DNA of 53,018 nucleotides from Spirochaetia bacterium (lineage in GTDB: Bacteria > Spirochaetota > Leptospiria > Turneriellales > JAOUOS01), in contig JAOUOS010000021.1 in the NCBI GenBank assembly GCA_029880285.1, positions 1 through 53,018 of the forward strand. The letters run 5' to 3'. Below, in pieces: positions 1 through 9,240 of this stretch. The stretch's first letter is position 1. Every line of letters starts with the position of its first letter. The notes under the pieces were generated by a model. The model did no database searches. It worked only from the letters and a program-made list of their open reading frames with translations, and was not told the DNA's origin. The position numbers and the translations under genes are program-made.

Positions 1-697
1 TTTGCACGCCGCCGCTGTCGCACTCTTCACCCGCCGCCGTATTAGTGTGACCGTCACCACACGCAGGCAAAGTACAATCGCTGTCGCAGGTTAATTTATC
101 TGTGCCGCCGCCGTCACATTGTTCGCCCGCGCCCTCATTTTTGAAACCATCACCACAAACAGGTGTTGTGCAATTGGCTTCGCATGATGACGACTGAACA
201 CCACCCGAATCGCAGTCTTCGCCTATATCGGTAATACTATCACCACAGGTTAACGATATTGTGCCCGCGCTTGTGGTTACTGAAAATTCTTCAGTTACAG
301 TACTTATATTTCCCGCGCTGTCTTCAGCAAGAACAACAAAATAATAGGTTGTTTCTGGCGTTAAGCCGGTAATGTTATAACTGGTTTCGCCAGCGTTTGT
401 CGTATAAGCAGCCGTAAAAGAATCACAGCCGCCTGTGGTTTCGCTCATACAAATTTGATATGTTATTTCTGATGTCGCGTCGGTTTCGTCTGCCGCCGGC
501 TGCCATGTTAAAGTAACCTGCGTTGCCCCAGTGGCGCTTGTAGAAACCGCAGAAGGCGCACTTGGCGCCGTTGTATCGCCAAAGCCTATAAAATTCTCTG
601 CCTTGGGATCAATTTCATTATCCCGCGGCATATGCTCGGTTGAGCAAAATAAAATTCCCATAAGAATTATGGGTAAAATTTTTATTGTTGTTTTCAT
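1..697 (-). CDS. FN3 and DUF4215 cysteine-rich lipoprotein, C-terminus off the left edge
   Basis: This frame starts at the ATG at 697 and stays open to the window edge (232 codons). AGGGAG lies just upstream of the ATG. Residues 1-17 form a signal peptide ending ILF before Cys18, a loose lipobox, so a surface or periplasmic lipoprotein is likely. Residues about 43-140 form a fibronectin type III domain with the pattern LTWQPA...YYFVVLAEDSAGNIS. From about residue 147 come DUF4215-type repeats (CGD...GEDCDSGG, CGDG...GEQCDGGG, CGDG...GEECDSGG). It lies directly downstream of the CsgG-like gene, the same order as the pair at 27979-33193. It has no recognisable enzyme domain in the visible part; a surface or adhesive role is inference. 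Confidence 0.8.
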   Translation of the reverse strand, partial: MKTTIKILPIILMGILFCSTEHMPRDNEIDPKAENFIGFGDTTAPSAPSAVSTSATGATQVTLTWQPAADETDATSEITYQICMSETTGGCDSFTAAYTTNAGETSYNITGLTPETTYYFVVLAEDSAGNISTVTEEFSVTTSAGTISLTCGDSITDIGEDCDSGGVQSSSCEANCTTPVCGDGFKNEGAGEQCDGGGTDKLTCDSDCTLPACGDGHTNTAAGEECDSGGVQ

Positions 698-729
698 ATT
701 TTTTCTCCCTTTTTCAATGTTTAATTTTC

Positions 730-779
730 TCTTGCCGGTTGAAGGCGGCGATCCGGATCGCCGCCTTCAACCGGCAAGA
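730..779. repeat. 50-bp perfect palindrome between two genes
   Basis: The arms 730-754 and 755-779 are exact reverse complements with no spacer, and the GC content is well above that of the flanks. It sits between the stop of the CsgG-like gene (784) and the start of the lipoprotein gene (697). It has no following T-run, so it could be a processing or attenuating hairpin, or a REP-type element, rather than a standard terminator. Confidence 0.85.
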
Positions 780-783
780 ACAT

Positions 784-1704
784 TCAAAATTCAACACTCA
801 ACATTAATAATTGATGACCTCTTTTATTAGAATAAAAATTTATAGAAGGCTTATAAAAAAAAGTTTGATTCTTATAACTTCCCCCTGTTATCGCGATATC
901 TGTTACCGCGGCGGTGATTACCGATATTAAGGCGTAAGACATATAGCCCCTTAAAATATGGGCCCCGTCGGCGGCGTCATATTTGGCGTCAAAGTCGCTT
1001 TCGGCTTTTGAATATTCTTCTTTTTTTGAAGTATAATTTAAGTGCGACCATAAAAACGCGCCGCCTGTGGCGGCAAAAAGTCCCATATAAACATAGCCCC
1101 GTTTTTGGCCAGCGTAAAGATGACCCCAGCCGGGAGCCAGAGCGTTTCGCCAAATCATTCCCGTATATGAAATACCGCCAGAATCATAAGATTCGCCGGT
1201 AAGTTTTGCTACCACATCTTTGGCGGCTTTCGGGAAGTCGTTTTTGCTGGCCACGCTTACGTCGGCTGCGTTTTCGTACTGCTGTAAAACAACGTCTAAG
1301 ACTTTAGCGTTAATAGAATATTCGCCAAAGGCTTCGCCCGCCGAGCCTACCAGCATTTTTTCGCATTCCAGCGCGTTGCCAAGGTCTATAATGCACTGTT
1401 CGGTACTGCAAGAACCGGGGCCAACACCCTGTTTTTTAGCTTCTACCTGCATCATGGTTTCTATCTGGTCGTTGCTTATGACTTCATACTGTCTGGTTTG
1501 AATTAAAGCGCTTCTTACTTTTTCGGTTAGATATTTAGCTTCGTCTTTTGTTATGGCGCCGCTAAAATCAAACGGCATTACCGCGATGCGTTTTTTTATT
1601 TCTTGCGCGTTAATTGAAAACGTCACGCTTAAAAAACATAAAAAAAAGATGAGAATTCTTTTTGGCTCATAGCTATGCGCCAGCATTTTTTTAAAAATTT
1701 TCAT
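784..1704 (-). CDS. CsgG-like / DUF5683-like secreted protein
   Basis: A 306-residue protein with a signal peptide ending near INAQ (residue 34). Its first half has a CsgG/TolB-like fold pattern (KRIAVMPF, then YEVISNDQIE). A Cys-containing stretch (GSCSTEQC and NALECEKML) follows, and it is nearly identical in the paralogue at 31760-33193. The second half has hydrophobic segments (APGWGHLYAGQKRGYVYMG) like DUF5683 proteins. GGAGG precedes the ATG at 1704. CsgG-type proteins sense or build envelope structures, but the exact role here is unknown. The downstream neighbour is an FN3 lipoprotein. It lacks the second CsgG-like domain that the longer paralogue carries. Confidence 0.75.
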   Translation of the reverse strand: MKIFKKMLAHSYEPKRILIFFLCFLSVTFSINAQEIKKRIAVMPFDFSGAITKDEAKYLTEKVRSALIQTRQYEVISNDQIETMMQVEAKKQGVGPGSCSTEQCIIDLGNALECEKMLVGSAGEAFGEYSINAKVLDVVLQQYENAADVSVASKNDFPKAAKDVVAKLTGESYDSGGISYTGMIWRNALAPGWGHLYAGQKRGYVYMGLFAATGGAFLWSHLNYTSKKEEYSKAESDFDAKYDAADGAHILRGYMSYALISVITAAVTDIAITGGSYKNQTFFYKPSINFYSNKRGHQLLMLSVEF

Positions 1705-2284
1705 TTTAAACCTCCGTTATTTCTTTTTTAATATTTGATAAGTAGAATAGATCGGCAATAAAGAAATTATTTACTCGTTTTTCTTTATAAATACAATTGT
1801 ACAAAACATCTTTGCATATTAATGTATTTTGACAAACCAATTTTGCATATTTTTTTATGCCCGTAATTATGCTTAAAATTATATAAATTTTCATTCTCTA
1901 TCTACCTTTACCAATTTTAAATTTTGAATACTTCAATTATACTCAGTACAAGTACTGCATTTTGAATTTTATTTTCATATCATTTGTGTCATTTAACATT
2001 CAAAATTCAACATTCAAAATTATTTCACCGCCCCCAAAAGCCTGAAAAAGTTCATTAACCTGCCAAATTTACAAAATATTATGAAGAACTTTTTCAGGCC
2101 CTTGCCTCTCCGTGACCATTTTATAGCACACTTTCAAAAGTTTGTCTTCCGGATTCTTGATTTTTCATACTATTACTGTTAACAAAAATGGGTACTAATG
2201 GCTTTTTTGGCCCAAAAAAGCCATTTTTTTCATTGACGCGGCGCTTTTTGATTCATTTTATGAATTATTTTTTAACGAACAAAA
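1705..2284. other. Intergenic stretch with short inverted and direct repeats
   Basis: This 580-bp AT-rich gap separates the CsgG-like gene from the AraC-type gene. It holds a CAGTAC-AA-GTACTG palindrome near 1944-1957 and a CATTCAAAATTCAACA tract near 1998-2013. Almost the same words occur at 781-796, across the end of the CsgG-like gene. It also holds the inverted repeat at 2040-2099. No gene is convincing here: a 62-codon minus-strand frame at 1706-1894 has no family resemblance. Confidence 0.5.
2040..2099. repeat. 14-bp inverted repeat, 32-bp loop
   Basis: GCCTGAAAAAGTTC (2040-2053) is exactly complementary to GAACTTTTTCAGGC (2086-2099). Its function is unknown. There is no T-run on either side that would make it a clear intrinsic terminator. 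Confidence 0.6.
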
Positions 2285-3382
2285 ATGGAAAAATTTATTG
2301 TCTTATTTTTTGGTATATTGTTTTTTATAACCGGCGCGGTTCATGTTTATTTTTACAAAAAAATAAAGAATCTTTATTACATAACTAATTTCTTTTTTCT
2401 TGGTTATGCCGGTTTATACTTGTGGTTGTATGAAAGCGGTTTTCTTATAAACCTGCCTTTTCTTTACGGCAGTATTTTCGTTGTATACGCCTCCATTGCC
2501 CCTTTTATATATCTCGCGCTTAAAAAGGCCATTGAACGCGAATTTTTCTGGCAAAAAAAATATCATTTGTTGTTTTTGCCCGCGTTTTTTCAATGGGTAA
2601 CATTACTGCCTTTTTATTCGTTGGGTATAAATGAAAAAAAAGAAAAACTGCAAACCATATTAAAAACTTATCTGCCCGAAGTTTGTTATATTGAAGCCTC
2701 GAATATTTTACTTTTGGCCAATTATATTTTTTTTCTTTTTTTTCTGGCCGCTTATTTGGTAAAAAGAATAAGTTTTAAAAATATTCAAAAGAAAAGCGCG
2801 CAGGCAAAAGTTTTAAAAATACTTTTAATTTGGGGCGTTGGTCACATGCTGGTTGTTATTTCTTGGGGTACGTTTGTAACAGAAAGTAAAATATGGTTTA
2901 TCGTTGGTCATTTTATAACCACGTTAAGTGTCTATTTGTTTTTTGTTTTTTTAACGCTTGTGCCGTATCTTGTAAAACGCGGGCTTTTTACAAAACCCGG
3001 GGATGTATGGAACGCTCATGTTTTTTCTAAATCAAGACTTTTAAACATAAATATAGAAAAAGCAGAAAAAGAACTTAAACGACTTTTTGAAGAAGAAAAA
3101 CTATATTTAAATGAAAAATTAGAATTAAAACATATCGCGAATAAACTAAGTATAAATATTTATCAGGTTTCAGAACTTATTAATTCGCGGTTTCAAAAGC
3201 ATAGTAACGCGTTTATAAACCATTATAGAATTCTTGAGGCTCAAAATATTATGCGCGGCCAAAAAGACTATAATATCGCTAAGGTATGCTATCAATCGGG
3301 CTTTAATTCATACTCTGTTTTTCACGAAGCTTTTAAAAAAGAAACTGGAATGTCTCCTGAAGAATACCGTAAAATGTTTTAA
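2285..3382 (+). CDS. Membrane-anchored AraC-family transcriptional regulator
   Basis: A 365-residue protein whose first ~235 residues are a run of about seven hydrophobic segments. They are followed by a C-terminal AraC-type double helix-turn-helix (about 265-365). The second HTH carries the family signature around IAKVCYQSGFNSYSVFHEAFKKE, and the protein ends GMSPEEYRKMF. This architecture, a membrane sensor fused to a DNA-binding domain, is shared with the gene at 37522-38631. No strong ribosome binding site is visible before the ATG. A longer frame upstream (from 2188) is in another phase and looks non-coding. It is transcribed alone, and its target and ligand are unknown. Confidence 0.85.
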   Translation: MEKFIVLFFGILFFITGAVHVYFYKKIKNLYYITNFFFLGYAGLYLWLYESGFLINLPFLYGSIFVVYASIAPFIYLALKKAIEREFFWQKKYHLLFLPAFFQWVTLLPFYSLGINEKKEKLQTILKTYLPEVCYIEASNILLLANYIFFLFFLAAYLVKRISFKNIQKKSAQAKVLKILLIWGVGHMLVVISWGTFVTESKIWFIVGHFITTLSVYLFFVFLTLVPYLVKRGLFTKPGDVWNAHVFSKSRLLNINIEKAEKELKRLFEEEKLYLNEKLELKHIANKLSINIYQVSELINSRFQKHSNAFINHYRILEAQNIMRGQKDYNIAKVCYQSGFNSYSVFHEAFKKETGMSPEEYRKMF

Positions 3383-3468
3383 GAAAATCGCTTAATAAGT
3401 AAATTCTTAATTCACGGGCCTCTTGAACTTACAATAAATTATAATTTACAGTAATATTGCATATATTC

Positions 3469-3497
3469 TTGACATATTAAAGACATGAAATTTTTTA
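3469..3497 (+). promoter_or_regulatory. Possible sigma-70 promoter of the mnmH-dnaX run
   Basis: TTGACA at 3469-3474 is a perfect -35 box. Seventeen bases later a T-rich weak -10 (TTTTTA) falls just before the mnmH ATG at 3504. The leader would be very short, so this is only a suggestion. Confidence 0.35.
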
Positions 3498-3503
3498 ATA
3501 ACA

Positions 3504-4574
3504 ATGTTTCAAAAATCAAAAATTATATCTGTTGGTAATCTTTTAATTGAATTAAAAACCGGCAAAAAAACTCTACTAATTGATGTTCGCAGCGAAAAAG
3601 AGTTTGAAGAAGATCATGTTCCGGGGGCGGTTAATCTGCCGGTCTTAACCAATAAAGAGCGCGAAGAGGTAGGCACGCTTTATAAAAAAAATTCTTTTGA
3701 AGCAAGAAGACTGGGAGCCAGGCTTATCGCCCAAAATGTTCCCGGCATATTAAAATTTATTGAAAATAACGCAGATAAAGATACTATAATATATCTGTAC
3801 TGCTGGCGAGGCGGTATGAGATCAAAATCTCTTTTTACTGTTTTAGATTTAATTGGTTATAAAACATTTTTGTTAGATAAAGGATATAAGGCCTACAGAC
3901 GCTTTGTTTATGATTTTTTAAAAAATGAAACGTTTTCTATGATAACAATATACGGGCCAAGCGGCAGCGGAAAAACAGCTCTTATTGAATCTTTAAGAGC
4001 CGATGGGCTTTCGGCGGTAAACATAGAGAATCTTGCTTCTCATAAGGGTTCTTTGCTTGGCGGTGATTTTGAAACACAGCCGTCTCAAAAAAAATTTGAA
4101 TCTTTGCTGGTAAAAAGTATTATAGAAGAAAAATTAAAAAATAACTTATTTTTTATTGTTGAAGGCGAAAGTCGAAAAATAGGTAAAATTAATTTACCGT
4201 TTAATTTTTACAGCCAAATGATTAACGGAAAAAAAATTTGGATAGAACTACCGCTTAAGTTAAGAGCTAAAAGACTGGCAGAAGAATACGAAAATAATTC
4301 CAATGATTATATTTTAAATAAAGTGTTACTTATAAAAAAATTTATATCTAAAGAAAATTATGAAAAACTGACAGAATATATAAAACGCGGTGATAAAACA
4401 AGCGCGGCTGAAGTTTTATTAGAATCACATTATGATAATTATTATTATAAAAGAAAAAAAGATGCGTTTGTTAAAGAGTTTAATTTTATGGCATGGGAAG
4501 AAATTTACAAAGAAGTAAAAGAATTTTTATCAAAAACAACGGATAAAAACGAGCCGATATTTAAAATTGGTTAA
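3504..4574 (+). CDS. mnmH: tRNA 2-selenouridine synthase MnmH/SelU
   Basis: A 356-residue protein with an N-terminal rhodanese domain (about 8-130; LLIDVRSEKEFEEDHVPGA). The rhodanese catalytic Cys100 lies in LYCWRGGMRS, the family signature. A P-loop, GPSGSGKT at 151-158, starts the second domain. Members convert 5-substituted 2-thiouridine at tRNA wobble position 34 to 2-selenouridine, through a geranylated intermediate, using selenophosphate. The length matches the family. No selD or other selenium gene lies in the window, so the selenium donor must be encoded elsewhere. It is the first gene of a same-strand run; the lipoprotein gene follows after 6 bases. Confidence 0.93.
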   Translation: MFQKSKIISVGNLLIELKTGKKTLLIDVRSEKEFEEDHVPGAVNLPVLTNKEREEVGTLYKKNSFEARRLGARLIAQNVPGILKFIENNADKDTIIYLYCWRGGMRSKSLFTVLDLIGYKTFLLDKGYKAYRRFVYDFLKNETFSMITIYGPSGSGKTALIESLRADGLSAVNIENLASHKGSLLGGDFETQPSQKKFESLLVKSIIEEKLKNNLFFIVEGESRKIGKINLPFNFYSQMINGKKIWIELPLKLRAKRLAEEYENNSNDYILNKVLLIKKFISKENYEKLTEYIKRGDKTSAAEVLLESHYDNYYYKRKKDAFVKEFNFMAWEEIYKEVKEFLSKTTDKNEPIFKIG

Positions 4575-4580
4575 TTAATA

Positions 4581-5267
4581 ATGAAGCAAAACTACTTAAA
4601 ATATTTTTTACTTTTTCTTTTATTGGTTTTTTTCTGTGGTAATCCTGAGGTAAAAAGATATATAGTACGGTATTCAGATAAGGGCCCTAAAAAAGAAATA
4701 AAAAACAGTATTCTTGTATTTTCAGAAAATGATTTTTTTATTTATATTGAACCGGTAGATCATTATGAGATGGAAGAACTTGCCGAAAAGCTGGAATTAT
4801 TTTCAACACAAAAACACTATCGTCTGCCGGGGCTTACTTTTTTTAAATTTAAAGCGGTTAATAAATCTAAAAAAACAATTGCTGTCAATTTTTTTAAGAT
4901 ATATTTTACAGATGAATTTAATGTGTTATATAAACCGCCCAATTTAGATGAGTATTATAACAGATATACATCCGTTTCTTATGATAAATTTAATTACGAT
5001 TATATGTATTCTTTTTATTTAATAAAAAAAGAGGGTAAAACAGAACCAGATTCTGAAGATTTTTATTTTGATAATGTTCTACCTGAAAACTTAGCTAAAG
5101 TTCCGGCTGATTCAGAGGGTTTTCAAATTGTACCTTTTGATTTTTTCTCTTCAGGCAGCAGAAAATATACCCTTGTTTTGCCTAAAGAGGAACCTTTTTT
5201 AGAAGAGAAAGTAACTTTTTATTACAGATCTATTCGTGAAGATTTAAAAGAAAATTTGTTTGATTAG
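4581..5267 (+). CDS. Putative lipoprotein of unknown function
   Basis: A 228-residue protein. Residues 1-18 are a strongly hydrophobic signal ending VFF before Cys19 (FFCGNPE), so a lipoprotein is likely. The rest is rich in Lys, aromatic and acidic residues (LFSTQKHYRLPGLTFFKF, KEGKTEPDSEDFYF), with alternating hydrophobic residues that suggest a beta-sandwich. I do not recognise the family. It starts 6 bases after mnmH and lies about 100 bases before the penicillin-binding protein gene, so it is probably cotranscribed with both. A weak hairpin (GTTATAAA/TTTATAAC, 5326-5354) lies in that gap. Confidence 0.7.
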   Translation: MKQNYLKYFLLFLLLVFFCGNPEVKRYIVRYSDKGPKKEIKNSILVFSENDFFIYIEPVDHYEMEELAEKLELFSTQKHYRLPGLTFFKFKAVNKSKKTIAVNFFKIYFTDEFNVLYKPPNLDEYYNRYTSVSYDKFNYDYMYSFYLIKKEGKTEPDSEDFYFDNVLPENLAKVPADSEGFQIVPFDFFSSGSRKYTLVLPKEEPFLEEKVTFYYRSIREDLKENLFD

Positions 5268-5371
5268 AATAGTTTACAAGCTGTCTAAAATGCAATTTAA
5301 TGGGCAAAGATTTAATAATATTCTTGTTATAAAGAAATACGGCTTATTTATAACGCCCCATGTAAATTAAT

Positions 5372-7795
5372 ATGAAATTTTTAATTAAAAAAATAGTACG
5401 TACAGCCGCGCGTATTGTACAGTTTTTATATCCGCGAAAACCCACTGTGTTTCTTCATGTAAGAGCTCTTTTTTTACTTGTTTTTTTTCTGTTTATAACT
5501 GCCTTTTTTGCCGCTTATTTAAGTGTCGATTTAGATTCTGTCAAAAAATTAAAAAATTATACCCCCGCTTTGCCGTCTAAGCTTTTAGATAGAAAAGGAA
5601 ACTTAATAACAACTTTTTTTCATGATCAAAGAATACTGGCAGATTTTGAAAAGCTTCCCAAGTGTTTGCCCAACGCTTTTATAGCGGTAGAAGATAATCA
5701 TTTTTATACACATCATGGGCTAGATTTACAGGCTATTTTGCGAGCTTTTTTAGCTAATTTAAGAGCAGGCGGCGTAAAGCAGGGAGGTTCCACTATTACA
5801 CAGCAGCTGGCTAAGGTTATTTTAACCGATAGAAGCCGCACATACTTAAGAAAAATTAAAGAGGCATTTTTATCAATTTATCTTGATATCTATTTTGAAA
5901 AAAAAGAAATATTAAATTTATATTTTAATCAAATTTATTTTGGGCACGGTAATTATGGTATAGAAGCAGCGTCAAATTTTTATTTTGATAAAAAAGCTTC
6001 AGAATTAAGGCTGGGAGAATGCGCGATTTTAGCAGGGTTGCCTTCGGCGCCAAACAGATATTCACCTCATAAAAATCCGAGGCTTTCAATGTCAAGAATG
6101 AGTCAGGTTCTGTTAAAAATGATAGATATGGCATATATTACTCATGAAGAAGCCGCTAAAGAATTTGAATATATGGTAGATTATTTTGCCGCGATAAATG
6201 TTGCTCCAACAGAGACAGCCTTCGGCAGAAGAATAGACAGGGCGCCCTATTTTTCTGAGACAATAAGAAGAATTCTTGAAAAAGAAATCGGTCAAAAAGA
6301 ACTTTATTCGGGGGGATATACAATATACAGCAGTTTAGATTTAGAGCACCAAGAAGCGGCCCAGGATGTTTTGTGGGCAAGTCTTTATGAACAAAACCAG
6401 TTTTCCAGTGAACATTTTTTTACCAGATTAACTGAATTTGGCAAGCAATATTCGCATGTGACCAGCTTAGCTTCACTTGTTTTTGATGTACCTGAATTTA
6501 AAATAAAACGTTCCCTTTCAAAATACGAAATGCAGATATACTTTCATCAGTATTTAAGAAATAATGCTCTATTGTTAAACCTTGGTTTGGGCGGTGATAT
6601 AAATTTAGATAATTTCTTAGTTGAAATGTTAAGTGAAGATTTTTTTCTAAACCGTACCCAAAAAGTACAGGGGGCCTTGGTTGAGTTTGATAATAAAACA
6701 GGCGAAATAACCGCAATTGTGGGAGGCCTGCCTTTTGACACGCAAAATCAGTTAAACAGGGCCATTCAAATTAAAAGACAGCCAGGCTCTACCTTTAAGC
6801 CTCTATTATACGCCGCCGCTATTGATCAAAAAAGAATTACACCAGCCATGATTTTTCCCGATTCTCCTCTTATTTTTTTAGATTCTGAAGGTGGCAGCTG
6901 GATTCCGGCAAACTATACAAGAAGCTACCGCGGATTTATTTCGGTAAGAGAAGCCATGAGACATTCTGCAAATTTAGTCTCTATAGGTATAGCAAGGCAG
7001 GCCGGCATAAATAATTTAATTCCCGATTTGGCCAAACTTTTGCATATCACTGAAAAAGAAATACCCACAAACTTATCGCTGGCTTTGGGGTCTTATGAGG
7101 TAAGCCCCATTCAAATGGCGCAGGCATTTTCGGTTTTCGCGCGCGGCGGCGAAGATATACCTTATCAGTTTATACATAAAATAACTGATTCTGAAAATAA
7201 AATAGTGAAAGATTATGATAAACTGTTAAGAAAACCCCAGCGAATTTTAAGCAACGCGTCATCTTCTATTATAAAAAGTATGCTTGAAGAAATTGTAGAC
7301 AGAGGTACAGGCACCAGAGTTCGAGCTGAAGGTTTTGAAGATTACGCGGCCGGTAAAACCGGTACCACAGATAATTTTAGAGACGCGTGGTTTGTGGGTT
7401 TTAATAAAAGATATACGACGGCCGTTTGGGTGGGTTATGACAGAGCGTCTTTAAGCTTGGGCCCCGGACAGGCAGGGGGTGTGGTTGCTGCTCCTATTTG
7501 GGCAAAATATCAAAAGAAAATATTAAAACAGCTTAAAGAAGATGAACCTTATTTAATAGAAAATGAAGAGGCGCTCGAAGTTCAAATATGCCCCGTTTCA
7601 GGAAAGCAACCCGGGCTTCGATGCACAGAGCTTATTACCGAACTTTTTATTCCCGGTACCGAACCAAACGAATTATGCGAAGAAAGCCATGGTGTGCAAA
7701 TGAATATGGTTGAAATTGAAGGCGATGAAATTATAATAGAAAAAGATCCTACGCTGGCCCATGAAGATTTTATTGGTCAGGATGACTTATATTAA
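5372..7795 (+). CDS. mrcA: Class A penicillin-binding protein (PBP1A type)
   Basis: An 807-residue bifunctional peptidoglycan synthase anchored by one N-terminal membrane helix (about 27-50). The glycosyltransferase 51 domain (about 60-240) has the catalytic Glu107 in AVEDNHFYTHHG, the GGSTITQQLAK box and YFNQIYFGHGNYGIEAAS. The transpeptidase domain has Ser473 and Lys476 (PGSTFKP), an SxN box in RHSANLVS and the KTGTTDNFRDAW box (Lys662). All catalytic motifs are present, so it should be active. It polymerises lipid II glycan strands and cross-links their stem peptides on the outer face of the inner membrane. An acidic tail of about 60 residues extends past the transpeptidase core. dnaX follows after 12 bases. 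Confidence 0.95.
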   Translation: MKFLIKKIVRTAARIVQFLYPRKPTVFLHVRALFLLVFFLFITAFFAAYLSVDLDSVKKLKNYTPALPSKLLDRKGNLITTFFHDQRILADFEKLPKCLPNAFIAVEDNHFYTHHGLDLQAILRAFLANLRAGGVKQGGSTITQQLAKVILTDRSRTYLRKIKEAFLSIYLDIYFEKKEILNLYFNQIYFGHGNYGIEAASNFYFDKKASELRLGECAILAGLPSAPNRYSPHKNPRLSMSRMSQVLLKMIDMAYITHEEAAKEFEYMVDYFAAINVAPTETAFGRRIDRAPYFSETIRRILEKEIGQKELYSGGYTIYSSLDLEHQEAAQDVLWASLYEQNQFSSEHFFTRLTEFGKQYSHVTSLASLVFDVPEFKIKRSLSKYEMQIYFHQYLRNNALLLNLGLGGDINLDNFLVEMLSEDFFLNRTQKVQGALVEFDNKTGEITAIVGGLPFDTQNQLNRAIQIKRQPGSTFKPLLYAAAIDQKRITPAMIFPDSPLIFLDSEGGSWIPANYTRSYRGFISVREAMRHSANLVSIGIARQAGINNLIPDLAKLLHITEKEIPTNLSLALGSYEVSPIQMAQAFSVFARGGEDIPYQFIHKITDSENKIVKDYDKLLRKPQRILSNASSSIIKSMLEEIVDRGTGTRVRAEGFEDYAAGKTGTTDNFRDAWFVGFNKRYTTAVWVGYDRASLSLGPGQAGGVVAAPIWAKYQKKILKQLKEDEPYLIENEEALEVQICPVSGKQPGLRCTELITELFIPGTEPNELCEESHGVQMNMVEIEGDEIIIEKDPTLAHEDFIGQDDLY

Positions 7796-7807
7796 CTAAG
7801 TGTACTT

Positions 7808-9226
7808 ATGAAATCATTGGCGTTAAAATACCGTCCAAAAACATTTAATGATTTGGTTGGCCAAATTCACGCTTCTCAAAGTTTAAAAAACGCTATTGAA
7901 TATAAGCATATACGGCAGGCATATTTGTTTTTTGGTTCACGCGGTGTGGGTAAAACTTCTACGGCAAGAATTTTATCACGCTGCCTTAACTGCGTAAACG
8001 GACCCACGGTAGAACCCTGCGGTACTTGTAGCAGCTGTATTGAAATTTCAGAAGGACGCAGTGTTGACGTAATTGAAATGGACGCCGCTTCAAACCGCGG
8101 TATTGAAAATATACGCGAGTTAAGAGAAAACGCCCGTTTCGCTCCCATGAAATCAAAATATAAAATCTATATTATTGACGAAGTTCATATGCTCACAAAT
8201 GAGTCATTTAACGCGCTTTTAAAAATACTTGAAGAACCTCCCGGTCATGTGGTTTTTATTATGGCGACAACCGAACAGCATAAGATTCCTGAAACAATTA
8301 TTTCAAGATGTCAGGTTTTTGGTTTTAGAAAATTTTCTATTCAAGATATTCGCGATAGGCTGGAGTATATCTTAAACACAGAAAAAATCGCCTATCATAA
8401 AGATTCTATTTTACCTATTTGTCAAAAAGCCGAGGGATCTATGCGCGACGCTGTTTCTTTGTTAGATCAGGCTATAGCTTATTCGGGCAATAAGCCCATT
8501 GATCTTGAAGTTATATCAAACCTTTTAGGCATTCATCCTCTTGAAACTTATTTAGAATTTGTTGAATCTTTTAGAAACTCAGACGCTAAAAAAAATCTCT
8601 TAATTATACATCGTTTATTTAGCGAGGGGTTAAATTTAAAAAGATTTATATGGGATCTTTTAGATTTTATGAAGTCTATGATTTTGGTAAAAAATGAACT
8701 TTTAGAAAGAGAAAATTTTTCTTACGCGGCCTCAGAAATTGATAAATTAAAAAAATATGCCGATCTATGGGATGTTTCAGAGCTTATTTTAGTTTTTGAA
8801 AGTTTTTATAAGCTTTATTCAAACTGGTCCTTGTTTCAAACCAGCAAAAGCGCCGAGATAAAAATATCGCTTGAAATAGCGGTTGTCGATATTTTTGAAA
8901 AATTAAAACGTCCATCTGTAAGTAAGTTGATGCAGAAAATAACTATGCTTAAAAATGCCATAGAAAAAGGGACAGATTATGTTGATGAAACCGCGAGTTC
9001 TTTGCAAAATAATAATGAAATAGATCAAAAAAAAGATATTACCTTGCCGCGTTATAGTGAAACAGTTATTGATAAAGAAAATATTAAGCAAAAAAATGAT
9101 GAAAAACACGCGACAAACGATAATAATTCAGATAAAGAGTTCGATATAGACACTTTAATTCAAAAAGAGTTCATGGCGCAGGAACAAAACGACACCAAAA
9201 GCGAAAATATCTTTTTAGATAAGTGA
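7808..9226 (+). CDS. dnaX: DNA polymerase III subunit gamma/tau
   Basis: A 472-residue clamp-loader ATPase. The Walker A motif GSRGVGKT spans 43-50. The zinc-binding cysteines follow it (CLNC...CGTCSSC), and the Walker B/DExx region is IIDEVHML near residue 120. The sensor 1 region (IMATTEQHKIPETIISRCQ) and the clamp-loader collar domain are intact. The tail after about residue 380 is short, hydrophilic and Asn/Lys/Asp-rich, so a full tau-type polymerase- and helicase-binding region like that of E. coli is not evident. It lies 12 bases after the penicillin-binding protein gene, probably in the same transcript, and converges on the 9241-10278 gene. Confidence 0.95.
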   Translation: MKSLALKYRPKTFNDLVGQIHASQSLKNAIEYKHIRQAYLFFGSRGVGKTSTARILSRCLNCVNGPTVEPCGTCSSCIEISEGRSVDVIEMDAASNRGIENIRELRENARFAPMKSKYKIYIIDEVHMLTNESFNALLKILEEPPGHVVFIMATTEQHKIPETIISRCQVFGFRKFSIQDIRDRLEYILNTEKIAYHKDSILPICQKAEGSMRDAVSLLDQAIAYSGNKPIDLEVISNLLGIHPLETYLEFVESFRNSDAKKNLLIIHRLFSEGLNLKRFIWDLLDFMKSMILVKNELLERENFSYAASEIDKLKKYADLWDVSELILVFESFYKLYSNWSLFQTSKSAEIKISLEIAVVDIFEKLKRPSVSKLMQKITMLKNAIEKGTDYVDETASSLQNNNEIDQKKDITLPRYSETVIDKENIKQKNDEKHATNDNNSDKEFDIDTLIQKEFMAQEQNDTKSENIFLDK

Positions 9227-9240
9227 TTAAAAATATAAGT

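Noticed and set aside
531..830. 99-codon plus-strand frame
   Set aside because: It lies antisense to the FN3/DUF4215 lipoprotein gene (1-697) and runs through the 50-bp palindrome; composition is that of a shadow frame.
1706..1894. 62-codon minus-strand frame directly upstream of the CsgG-like gene
   Set aside because: It covers the promoter and ribosome binding site of that gene and resembles no family.
2188..2388. 66-codon frame overlapping the start of the AraC gene
   Set aside because: Wrong phase relative to the regulator and low-complexity Phe/Lys composition.
5287..5370. 26-codon frame before the penicillin-binding protein gene
   Set aside because: No ribosome binding site and no recognisable pattern; the hairpin there explains the sequence equally well.
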